NCBI GenBank assembly: GCA_036659415.1 | Contig: JAVXCQ010000023.1 | Span: 1 to 24,185 of the forward strand | From: JAVXCQ01 sp036659415 | GTDB taxonomy: Bacteria > Bacillota > Negativicutes > Acidaminococcales > Acidaminococcaceae | DNA length: 24,185 nucleotides | Direction: 5' to 3' | Shown: in pieces, positions 14,387-20,952 of the stretch | How the letters are laid out: each line of letters starts with the position of its first letter | Numbering within the stretch: the first letter of the stretch is position 1 | Position numbers and translations under genes: made by a program | The notes under the pieces: model-generated | Database searches by the model: none | What the model was told of the DNA's origin: nothing | The model's input: only the letters and a program-made list of their open reading frames with translations

Positions 14387-15022
14387 CTACATGAGATAAA
14401 CAATCACGTTGCGACGACCAAAGCTTAAGGCTTCGTGATGGGTAGCAAAACCCACGTCAATAATATTACCTTGAATGGCACCACCGGTATCGGCAGCTCG
14501 CCCATGACCATAGCCCACAATATACATCTGCGTACCAAGGGCAATCACATAGGGATCCACGGCGACAATGCCCTTGCGCAAGAGCTCACCGGTTGCGGTA
14601 TACGAGCCATTGCCCGGATCCTCCGGGGAATAGGCGGTAGCGTCCAGCACTAGCCTTTGGCATTTAGTTAAATCTAATTTGCTGGCAGCACGTAGCTCCG
14701 CTTCCAACGCTGCCGTCACAAAACCGGTAGGTACTTTGCCACAGCGACGTTCAAAGGCACGAACTGCTTGCTCGGTACCAGTACCAAACTCGCCGTCCAC
14801 CGGTTTTTTATAAAAACCTATTTCTGCTAGCATAATTTGCAATTGTTCAATGCGAACGCCGCTCATGCCTCGCTTGGCCACCACCGCAGCTGTTACCGGT
14901 TGAGCTAGCTTTTTCGTCACCTGAGGTGACGAGGAGGCTGCACTAGCTAGTGGTGATAGCCCTAAAGTGAGAAAGAAAGAACATAAGCCCATGATGACTA
15001 CCATTTTGTAATAATTTTTCAT
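14387..15022 (-). CDS. Secreted peptidoglycan-binding / 3D-domain protein (211 aa)
   Basis: Exported cell-wall protein. The order is a signal peptide (MKNYYKMVVIMG... ending ASA), a peptidoglycan-binding type 1 domain (about 52-100: GVRIEQLQIMLAEIGFY then DGEFGTGTEQAVRAFE), and a C-terminal 3D domain. The three aspartates that name it are in VLDATAYS, RAADTGG and NIIDVGF. The 3D double-psi barrel is shared with MltA-type lytic transglycosylases and resuscitation-like proteins, so muralytic activity is plausible, not shown. ATG 15022 follows GAGG by 6 nt; a TTG four codons upstream (15034) is rejected because it overlaps the ribosome site. It has its own promoter and a leader with a GC-rich hairpin. 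Confidence 0.92.
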   Translation of the reverse strand: MKNYYKMVVIMGLCSFFLTLGLSPLASAASSSPQVTKKLAQPVTAAVVAKRGMSGVRIEQLQIMLAEIGFYKKPVDGEFGTGTEQAVRAFERRCGKVPTGFVTAALEAELRAASKLDLTKCQRLVLDATAYSPEDPGNGSYTATGELLRKGIVAVDPYVIALGTQMYIVGYGHGRAADTGGAIQGNIIDVGFATHHEALSFGRRNVIVYLM

Positions 15023-15051
15023 GGTTAACCTCAATCCTCAGCTACAAATTG

Positions 15052-15066
15052 GGAGGTTCCTCCTCC
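15052..15066 (-). promoter_or_regulatory. Leader hairpin of the 3D-domain gene
   Basis: GGAGG/CCTCC stem with a 5-nt loop in the untranslated leader. AACCTC in this element is also complementary to GAGGTT at the ribosome site (about 15027-15032), so two alternative pairings are possible. Confidence 0.4.
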
Positions 15067-15087
15067 TCAGCTCGCTATATTCATTAC

Positions 15088-15116
15088 ATTTTAGCATATT
15101 TAAGCTACTGGCTCAA
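15088..15116 (-). promoter_or_regulatory. Promoter of the 3D-domain gene
   Basis: Minus strand TTGAGC (15116..15111), 17-bp spacer, TAAAAT (15093..15088) preceded by TGC. Confidence 0.7.
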
Positions 15117-15130
15117 CCTGCAAAAATAGT

Positions 15131-15159
15131 AAAAGCAGGTGAATAGCTCACCTGCTTTT
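15131..15159 (-). terminator. Terminator of the glutamine-synthetase-family gene
   Basis: Perfect 12-bp stem (15131-15142 with 15148-15159), 5-nt loop, with AAAA/TTTT ends, five bases after the stop. Confidence 0.9.
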
Positions 15160-15164
15160 AACGT

Positions 15165-17069
15165 TTAATCAATAATGTTATGACGATAATCATTGTAGAG
15201 GGCTTTAAGTTCTTCTACCTGCGAGGCCATTTGTAGCTGCAAGTTAGAAGCCGTGGCAAAATCCCCCTCCGCAATAGCTGTGCGAATTTGTGTGAAAACC
15301 GAGTTTGCTTGCGTCGTGTTTTTGGCTAAACTTATCCGTAATTCTTGAATTTTACTCCACAATAAATCGTCCCATTCTGAAGTTCCGGGGGTATGCAAAG
15401 CTTGCAAGGCGACAATCAAATCATAGTTTTCCGGAATTAAGCGATTGAGTAATTCCGTTTGCCAGCGAATAAGTGCTCCTTGGGCAAAAGACTCGATAAA
15501 GAGCGGTCTAATAATATTACCCTGGGTGAGCACGGCTTTTTTCTCCGGATAGGCGTCAAAAGCGGCCATATTCTCCCACACGGTTGCTGGTGGAGCGCCA
15601 AAAAGCTTACTGCGCTGTGCCGGGGTAAAGTCATCAAACACATCTTTTTCTGTCCGGTATTCTCGGTTTTGTTCTAAATAGAAACCGGTTTCGCCGTACT
15701 TTTTGGACAGCTCTTGTTCCAAAGCGGTCAAATCTTTGCCGGAGATAACGCAGGCTTTAATGCCGTCAAGCATGGCTAGATAAAAAGCCGCCAGTGCTAA
15801 ATAGGTGTTCGTAAAAGGATTGGGTGAACGCATTTCTATTCTGGTAGCCATAGGGCTGCCGATATCACGTACCAGTCCTGCCAAAATAGTGCGATTGCGG
15901 GACGGGATATGGGGTGCGTGTCCCAAAGAAGTAACGATGCAGACGGGGGCTTCAAAGCCCGGTTGCAAACGATTAAAGGAGTCGTTAGTCGCTGAAATAA
16001 AAGGATTAATTACTTCATAGTTTTTGAGTAATCCCATCATGGAACCGTAACCTACCACGGATAAAAACTCTTGGGTTAAATCTTTTGGTGACATGAGGTT
16101 AACGATTTTGCCGCTGGCCATGCGTGCGGCAATACCTACGTGTACGTGTTCTCCGCTGCCGGCAACGTGGGGAATTGGTTTCGCTTGAAAGCTTACTTCC
16201 AAGCCGTTCATGCGGAAAATTTCTTTGACGATAATGCGTGCCAACAGTTCGTTATCGGCGGTCTGGACGCCAATAGCAAACTTCCAGTCGATTTCTAGCT
16301 GCTCCATGACGTGGGTCATATGGCCTTCGCCGTCAATTTGACCTTTAACGCCACCACATTCTTTGTGACCCATTTCCGGCTCCAAGCCGTACAGTTCTAG
16401 GGTTTCAATGGCTTGTTCTAAGGCAGTGCGCACATTGCCGCGAGTTCTTTGCCAATATTGCTCCTGCATCATCTGGGAGGACGACAGTGCCTCAATAGGG
16501 GCGTCTTCTCGAGGTGATTTGACCCAAAACTCCAGCTCGGTAGCACAAGTAAAAAGCAACTCTTGAATTTCTTGGGGATTAATATGTTCTAAGCCGTACA
16601 ACTGGGGGTATTTTTTGAATAAGGCCAGTAATTCATCACTCACATAGTGCAAGCTGTTTTTCAAAATAGAACGGGAATCTACAAAAACTTCATTGTGAAT
16701 TAAAAAACTGGGAATTCGCAGGGTGCCAATCATTTTGCCAGTTTCTGTATCAAAATGTTCATAGTTATAATCTACATACCAATTGGCATCGTTATCGGCA
16801 ATCATATCCACTCGGGCATTATTAAGGGAAGCAATCCCAGGCAGCACGACCGAAGAACCGTCTGTTTGGGCGGCGTGTTCATACAGTAGCGTATCAATAT
16901 CAGCAATAAAGACGGAAATAGGGATTTTTTCATCGGTGTCGTTACCGGCAAAATCGATGCCCATAAAAGAAACGAATTTAATTTCCGGGTGTTCTGCTAG
17001 TAGTGCCAGCACGTCCTCTTTGTGGTGTTGGGCTGGGGTCAACGTATACAGTAAATCTGTCTTTTTCAT
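15165..17069 (-). CDS. Long glutamine synthetase family protein (634 aa)
   Basis: Glutamine synthetase makes glutamine from glutamate, ammonia and ATP. Family landmarks are present: EMGHKECGGVKGQIDG (metal-binding Glu region), HVAGSGEHVHVGIA, RLQPGFEAPVCI, SRNRTILAG, and ATRIEMRSPNPFTNTYLALAAFYLAMLDGI. It is far longer than the ~445-aa type I enzymes. The N-terminal ~170 residues still contain the beta-grasp-like opening (FVSFMGIDFAGNDTDEK), and there is an extra C-terminal ~130-residue helical region (LLWSKIQELRIS...). It resembles the long Clostridia/Negativicutes form rather than GSIII. Whether it makes glutamine or acts on another gamma-glutamyl substrate is unsettled. ATG 17069 has GGAGG 8 nt upstream; the frame's further 27 codons lie in the leader and are rejected. 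Confidence 0.9.
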   Translation of the reverse strand: MKKTDLLYTLTPAQHHKEDVLALLAEHPEIKFVSFMGIDFAGNDTDEKIPISVFIADIDTLLYEHAAQTDGSSVVLPGIASLNNARVDMIADNDANWYVDYNYEHFDTETGKMIGTLRIPSFLIHNEVFVDSRSILKNSLHYVSDELLALFKKYPQLYGLEHINPQEIQELLFTCATELEFWVKSPREDAPIEALSSSQMMQEQYWQRTRGNVRTALEQAIETLELYGLEPEMGHKECGGVKGQIDGEGHMTHVMEQLEIDWKFAIGVQTADNELLARIIVKEIFRMNGLEVSFQAKPIPHVAGSGEHVHVGIAARMASGKIVNLMSPKDLTQEFLSVVGYGSMMGLLKNYEVINPFISATNDSFNRLQPGFEAPVCIVTSLGHAPHIPSRNRTILAGLVRDIGSPMATRIEMRSPNPFTNTYLALAAFYLAMLDGIKACVISGKDLTALEQELSKKYGETGFYLEQNREYRTEKDVFDDFTPAQRSKLFGAPPATVWENMAAFDAYPEKKAVLTQGNIIRPLFIESFAQGALIRWQTELLNRLIPENYDLIVALQALHTPGTSEWDDLLWSKIQELRISLAKNTTQANSVFTQIRTAIAEGDFATASNLQLQMASQVEELKALYNDYRHNIID

Positions 17070-17110
17070 AAAACTAGCCTCCATATTAATAATATTTTGA
17101 CCTAAAACAG

Positions 17111-17165
17111 AAAGAAGACCTCTCGTTGGGGTGCAAGAAAACACCACCACCGAAAGATCTTCTTT
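17111..17165 (-). promoter_or_regulatory. Long leader hairpin upstream of the glutamine synthetase gene
   Basis: As RNA from the minus strand, 17111-17125 pairs with 17151-17165 without a break (two G-U pairs). After one mismatch the pairing continues to 17133/17142 with one bulged base, leaving an 8-nt loop: about 22 bp in all. It starts a few bases after the predicted transcription start and is followed by CTGTTTT. It could be an attenuator, a stability element, or the terminator of the permease gene. Confidence 0.6.
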
Positions 17166-17176
17166 GATCTAGCCCC

Positions 17177-17205
17177 ATTATACGAAACTATCCGAGGTTT
17201 GTCCA
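17177..17205 (-). promoter_or_regulatory. Promoter of the glutamine synthetase gene
   Basis: Minus strand TGGACA (17205..17200), 17-bp spacer, TATAAT (17182..17177). Confidence 0.85.
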
Positions 17206-17223
17206 GCCATCGGCAAAATATTT

Positions 17224-18570
17224 TTATTTACCAAAATTAAGTAACTTACCGACTAGCATCAAAACAGCGAAAACCACCAGGTAGGATAAAACTGCCTTAC
17301 CGTGAGCGTAGCAAGCTGCCGTAATCATAAAAAGGCAAGCGATAATCGCCAAGGACGGCATTACAAAGCGTTTAAAAGTGCTCAAAGTTTTTTCTTTGGC
17401 AATCATCAACACAAAGATAGGAATATACATCATATAGATGGTAACGATGGGTAATTCAGAGCTATCGAAGCTAAACCAACCAAACCAAGGTTTCGCCACC
17501 AGATTAGCACCAAAGAAATATAATAGCCACATACCTGCCAGCAAAAGTCCCACAATGGAAGCGTTGGTGGGCATATTGGTATTTTTATCTACATTTTTAA
17601 GGACGGCGACATTAGGCCCCATATTTCTAACCGCAATGGCATAGAAACCACGGGTACACCCCATCATTAAGCCATTGAGCGTGCCTAAGCAGGAAATAAC
17701 TACAAAGACGAACAAGATGGTTCCACCCATTTGGGAGAATAAGGAAGAGAAGGCAATTTTGGCACCGGCTTCTCCGCCTTTCATCATGACGCTATTGTCT
17801 ACTGCGCCGGCCAAACCGATATAATACAAAATGTAAATTAAGGCGACAAAGGCTGTCCCAAAGGTTAAAGCCTTGGGTAGATTCTTTTTGGCGTCTTTAA
17901 GCTCGGCATTAATACTAGTGGCGATAATCCAGCCTTCATACGCAAACGCTGTCGCAACTACTGCTGTAAACAAAGGGTTTTGCACCGCAGTTTTGGTAGC
18001 ACCCACAGTAAAGTTTTGCACTAGCACGCCGTTACTAAGCCCGGCAATCGTGCCTACAAGAGCCATACAAAAAAGCGGTATCAGCTTAATAATGGTGGTA
18101 GAAACCTGAAATTTGCCGGCTAGGCGGGGAGCCAAGGCGTTAAGTGCATAGCTTAAAATCAGGTAAAAGCCTGATATAGTCATGGCCTCGGGGCCGACAA
18201 TATCCAGCCCAAATAAGACGCAGGTATAACGAGCCGACACCCACGCCAAAACAGAGGTCAGCGTCGGGTAGTAAATCGTTGCTAAAAACCAAGCAATATA
18301 ATAACCATAAGTACGTCCTACAACTACTTCGGCATAATCTACAATGCCGTTCACCTTTTCATAGCGTGTGGCCATGGTTGCAAAAACGTAAGCACAAATC
18401 ACCATAATCAAGCCACCAATAAACCAGGCCAAAATTCCTAACGGCAGATCTCCGCCGGTAGCGTTTAAAACTTTTTCGGCTTTAAAAAATACCCCACTGC
18501 CGATAACAATGCCAATAACCATGGCTATTGCCGTAAACAATCCATATTTCTTCTCTAATGTACTTTCCAT
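17224..18570 (-). CDS. APC-superfamily amino acid permease (448 aa)
   Basis: Cytoplasmic-membrane transporter of the amino acid-polyamine-organocation superfamily. It has about 12 hydrophobic segments. The first contains the superfamily signature IGIVIGSGVFF, and a helix 6-like ATAFAYEGWIIATSINAELKD follows. Substrate cannot be read from the sequence. The neighbouring glutamine synthetase, gltX and tRNA-Glu/Gln hint at glutamate or glutamine, but that is weak. ATG 18570 gives the normal N-terminus (MESTLEKKYGLFTAIAMV) after GAGGGG. The frame is open further upstream only because it crosses the leader, terminator and tRNA genes, so that extension is spurious. Confidence 0.93.
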   Translation of the reverse strand: MESTLEKKYGLFTAIAMVIGIVIGSGVFFKAEKVLNATGGDLPLGILAWFIGGLIMVICAYVFATMATRYEKVNGIVDYAEVVVGRTYGYYIAWFLATIYYPTLTSVLAWVSARYTCVLFGLDIVGPEAMTISGFYLILSYALNALAPRLAGKFQVSTTIIKLIPLFCMALVGTIAGLSNGVLVQNFTVGATKTAVQNPLFTAVVATAFAYEGWIIATSINAELKDAKKNLPKALTFGTAFVALIYILYYIGLAGAVDNSVMMKGGEAGAKIAFSSLFSQMGGTILFVFVVISCLGTLNGLMMGCTRGFYAIAVRNMGPNVAVLKNVDKNTNMPTNASIVGLLLAGMWLLYFFGANLVAKPWFGWFSFDSSELPIVTIYMMYIPIFVLMIAKEKTLSTFKRFVMPSLAIIACLFMITAACYAHGKAVLSYLVVFAVLMLVGKLLNFGK

Positions 18571-18706
18571 CCCTAAAATCCCCTCTTCGCAAACTTTTGT
18601 TCTCTCCACGGAACAATTTAAACCAACTTTTATTATAATAACACAAACGCTAACAAAAATAAAAGACTTTCGTAAAAAATAATTTATTTTTCCCGCTATT
18701 TGCGTA

Positions 18707-18739
18707 TAAAAAAACTTCTTCGCTGTTAAGCAAAGAAGT
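18707..18739 (-). terminator. Terminator of the tRNA-Gln/Glu transcript
   Basis: 10-bp stem (18714-18723 with 18730-18739, one G-U in the RNA), 6-nt loop, then seven T on the minus strand. Confidence 0.92.
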
Positions 18740-18750
18740 TTTAGCTTGTG

Positions 18751-18825
18751 TGGTAGCCTCGAGGGGAATTGAACCCCTGACTTCGCCTTGAGAGGGCAAC
18801 GTCTTAACCACTTGACCACGAGGCC
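18751..18825 (-). tRNA. tRNA-Glu (CTC)
   Basis: 75-nt cloverleaf including encoded CCA. The anticodon loop is CT-CTC-AA with a five-pair stem, and the T-loop is GGTTCAATTCC-like. The first acceptor pair is G-U rather than G-C. Reads GAG codons. Confidence 0.96.
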
Positions 18826-18840
18826 GTGTGTAAAATAGTT

Positions 18841-18914
18841 TGGCTCCGGGACTAGGGCTCGAACCCAGACTAGATGATCCAGAATCACCTGTGCTACCAT
18901 TACACCATCCCGGA
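18841..18914 (-). tRNA. tRNA-Gln (CTG)
   Basis: 74-nt cloverleaf including encoded CCA. The anticodon loop is TT-CTG-GA; the acceptor stem TCCGGGA pairs with TCCCGGA; discriminator base G. It lies 15 bp upstream of tRNA-Glu on one transcript. Confidence 0.96.
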
Positions 18915-18934
18915 AGGTTTTTAACACGTTGTTT

Positions 18935-18963
18935 ATTATAGCGTACTTTTGCCGGCAAGGCAA
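18935..18963 (-). promoter_or_regulatory. tRNA-Gln/Glu promoter
   Basis: Minus strand TTGCCT (18963..18958), 17-bp spacer, TATAAT (18940..18935), about 20 nt before tRNA-Gln. Two hairpins lie between gltX and this promoter (GCTGGC/GCCAGC near 18984-19007 and CTACCT/AGGTAG near 19008-19027), but neither has a T tract on the minus strand. Confidence 0.8.
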
Positions 18964-19039
18964 GCTGTTTTTAACTTTTGTTTTGCTGGCATTATTCTAA
19001 TCGCCAGCTACCTCCTCTTGCAGGTAGTTATCTAATTGT

Positions 19040-20515
19040 TTAGCTGTGAGGTTCTAGGTTCTTAATATAGGCAATGGCCTGCTCTAGGCGGGTGAGGGTC
19101 TTGTCCCTCCCCAGTAGCAGCATCACGTCAAACAAACCTGGGCTCACTGTCCGCCCTGTGAGTGCCAGCCGGGTCGGGTGAATGACCTTGCCCAGTGCCA
19201 AAGCGTGTTCTGCCGCAATGCTATTATAGACGGCTTCTGTACTAGCCAAAGTAAAAACAGGTAGTGCCGCCAAACCTGCTCGGCAGGCTTCTAATAAAGT
19301 AATTGCTTCTGGTTTAAAATGTTTTGCTACACCTTTTTCATCATAGGCGGTAACCTCTTGGAAGAAATAAGTGCTGGCGTCTACCACTTCTTGCAGTGTT
19401 TTCACGCGAACTCGCACTATATCTACCAAATGTTCAAAATAATTTTTGTGTGTTTCCAGCCAGCGTTGGTCAAAAAGCCCGGCTTGCAGGAAAAATGGTA
19501 CGATATCCGGCATAATCACTTCTATAGGAAGCGAGGATAAATATTGTCCATTCATCCAAGTGAGCTTTTTGGTATCGTAGATGGCAGCTTTCTTGGACAT
19601 TTGGGTTAATTCAAACTGTTTGGCGGTAGCTGCCACTGTGAAAATCTCTGTTTCCTCGTCGGAACCCCAGCCCAAGAGCGTCAAGTAGTTGATAATCGCT
19701 TGGGGCAAATAGCCCTGTTCCCTAAATTCTTCCACGGAGGTAGCACCGTGGCGCTTGCTGAGCTTACTTCTGTCCGGTGCTAAAATCATTGGCATATGGC
19801 CAAAATGTGGCACGGGAAACCCGCAGGCTTCATAGAGTAAAATCTGTTTGGGTGTATTGGATAAATGTTCCTCGGCTCGTAAGACGTGACTAATGCGCAT
19901 CAGATGGTCGTCGACAACAACAGCGAAATTATAGGTAGGCATACCGTTAGTTTTCATAATAACAAAATCATCGAACTGCCCTAGGTCAAAGGTAACGTCA
20001 CCATGAATAAGGTCATGGACAACAACGCTGCCGGTAGCCGGAAGCTTAATGCGCACAGAAAAAGGCTCGCCGGCAGCTAAGCGGCGCTCAACCTCGTCCG
20101 CTGCCAAAGCCCGACAAGTACGGGCGTAGCGAAAAGGTTGTTTAGCGGCACGTTGCTCTGCCCGCTGACTGTCCAAAGCCTCTGTCTTGCAAAAACAATA
20201 GTAAGCCTTGCCTTCTGCTAGCAGGCGCTGGGCTACTGCCTGATAAAATTCTTTTCTTTCCGACTGATAATAAGGTCCTACTGCTCCGCCTACTTCCGGA
20301 CCTTCGTCCCAGTTTAAGCCTAACCACCGCAAGCTAGTCAAAATCTGACTAACTGAATCTAGTTTCAAACGTTCTGTATCGGTATCTTCAATGCGCAATA
20401 TCAGCTTGCCGCCATGTTTTTGGGCGTACAACCAATTAAATAACGCAGTTCTGGCTCCGCCTATATGCAAATAGCCTGTTGGGCTGGGAGCAAAGCGTAC
20501 TCTTACTTCTTCCAT
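19040..20515 (-). CDS. gltX: Glutamate--tRNA ligase
   Basis: Class I synthetase attaching glutamate to tRNA-Glu; in many Bacillota it also charges tRNA-Gln, later amidated by GatCAB. The 491-residue protein has the HIGH-type motif HIGG (residue 17, in APSPTGYLHIGGARTALFNW), IEDTDTER, the tRNA-binding stretch PTYNFAVVVDDHLM, and the KMSKS-type motif SKLSKRHG near residue 250. An anticodon-binding helical domain follows. Length is normal. ATG 20515 follows GAGGGG by 5 nt. Whether it is discriminating or not cannot be seen. It is followed by tRNA-Gln and tRNA-Glu, the very substrates concerned, and preceded by a cobalamin riboswitch unit that appears insulated by terminators. Confidence 0.97.
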   Translation of the reverse strand: MEEVRVRFAPSPTGYLHIGGARTALFNWLYAQKHGGKLILRIEDTDTERLKLDSVSQILTSLRWLGLNWDEGPEVGGAVGPYYQSERKEFYQAVAQRLLAEGKAYYCFCKTEALDSQRAEQRAAKQPFRYARTCRALAADEVERRLAAGEPFSVRIKLPATGSVVVHDLIHGDVTFDLGQFDDFVIMKTNGMPTYNFAVVVDDHLMRISHVLRAEEHLSNTPKQILLYEACGFPVPHFGHMPMILAPDRSKLSKRHGATSVEEFREQGYLPQAIINYLTLLGWGSDEETEIFTVAATAKQFELTQMSKKAAIYDTKKLTWMNGQYLSSLPIEVIMPDIVPFFLQAGLFDQRWLETHKNYFEHLVDIVRVRVKTLQEVVDASTYFFQEVTAYDEKGVAKHFKPEAITLLEACRAGLAALPVFTLASTEAVYNSIAAEHALALGKVIHPTRLALTGRTVSPGLFDVMLLLGRDKTLTRLEQAIAYIKNLEPHS

Positions 20516-20550
20516 TATTTCCCCTCACTTCTTTCACTAACGTATTAATA

Positions 20551-20559
20551 ATTATAGCA
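20551..20559 (-). promoter_or_regulatory. Probable gltX promoter (extended -10)
   Basis: Minus strand TGCTATAAT (20559..20551). The -35 region would fall in the T tract of the terminator at 20568-20599, with no good TTGACA match. Confidence 0.6.
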
Positions 20560-20567
20560 CTTTGCTC

Positions 20568-20599
20568 AAAAAAAAGAAGCCCTCCTTAAGAAGGCTTCT
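20568..20599 (-). terminator. Strong terminator just upstream of gltX
   Basis: AGAAGCC/GGCTTCT stem (20575-20581 with 20593-20599) followed by eight T on the minus strand. It would stop read-through from the riboswitch unit into gltX. Confidence 0.9.
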
Positions 20600-20626
20600 G
20601 GGGGTTACGCTGTTCCGGGCGCAACC

Positions 20627-20656
20627 AAAAAAGAGGGGAGAATGGCGTACCATTCT
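20627..20656 (-). terminator. Second hairpin with T tract downstream of the riboswitch
   Basis: AGAATGG/CCATTCT stem (20639-20645 with 20650-20656), 4-nt loop, then CCCCTC and six T on the minus strand. It is weaker because the T run is offset. A further 8-bp hairpin (20603-20610 with 20619-20626) lies between this and the next terminator. Confidence 0.5.
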
Positions 20657-20685
20657 ACTCACGGCTATCAGGCGCAGTCATTAAT

Positions 20686-20723
20686 AAAAAAATTCCGAAA
20701 CACGAATAAACGAGTTTCGGAAT
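20686..20723 (-). terminator. Riboswitch expression-platform terminator
   Basis: 10-bp stem ATTCCGAAAC/GTTTCGGAAT (20692-20701 with 20714-20723) followed by seven T on the minus strand, about 60 nt after the aptamer. Confidence 0.92.
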
Positions 20724-20784
20724 GCCTAGACAAATGCAATCCAATCTCCTGCCATCGCTCGTGGGTAAAAACGGTGATTGTCAT

Positions 20785-20903
20785 GATAAGTTTTATACTG
20801 GCTTGGGTTACGCATATCTACTCTCAAAAGATATGCCCCTTACAGTGGCGGGACCGCATCGGAATTACACCGATTTTCAATAAAATCATTGCTGATACTT
20901 ATC
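20785..20903 (-). promoter_or_regulatory. Cobalamin riboswitch aptamer
   Basis: On the minus strand the conserved cobalamin core is present: ATCGGTGTAATTCCGATGC, then GCGGTCCCGCCACTGTAA (20857..20840), a GCATATC/GATATGC hairpin, and the B12-box-like AAGCCAGTATAA (20804..20793). The closing stem GATAAGT/ACTTATC pairs 20897-20903 with 20785-20791. At ~119 nt it is a compact version. Downstream, GATTGTC (20776-20782) can pair with 20729-20741 in the expression platform. No credible coding sequence follows before the terminators. Confidence 0.92.
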
Positions 20904-20923
20904 ACATATTTAGTTACACGCTC

Positions 20924-20952
20924 ATTATAATTCTGAAGTTTATGTTTGTCAA
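20924..20952 (-). promoter_or_regulatory. Promoter of the cobalamin riboswitch transcript
   Basis: Minus strand TTGACA (20952..20947), 17-bp spacer, TATAAT (20929..20924): both hexamers are perfect. The -35 overlaps the stop codon of the amidase gene. Confidence 0.92.

Noticed and set aside
15459..16020. Plus-strand open frames inside the glutamine synthetase gene
   Set aside because: They are shadows of the minus-strand coding frame.
17224..18963. A 579-codon open frame covering the permease and extending upstream
   Set aside because: The upstream 131 codons read through the tRNA-Glu and tRNA-Gln genes and their terminator. The permease N-terminus begins naturally at ATG 18570.
20570..20690. 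Short ORFs downstream of the cobalamin riboswitch (for example a 9-codon ATG-GCA-GGA frame at about 20753, and a 34-codon frame from ATG 20645)
   Set aside because: They lack good ribosome sites, run through terminator hairpins and show no protein-like composition, so I do not count them as the riboswitch's target.
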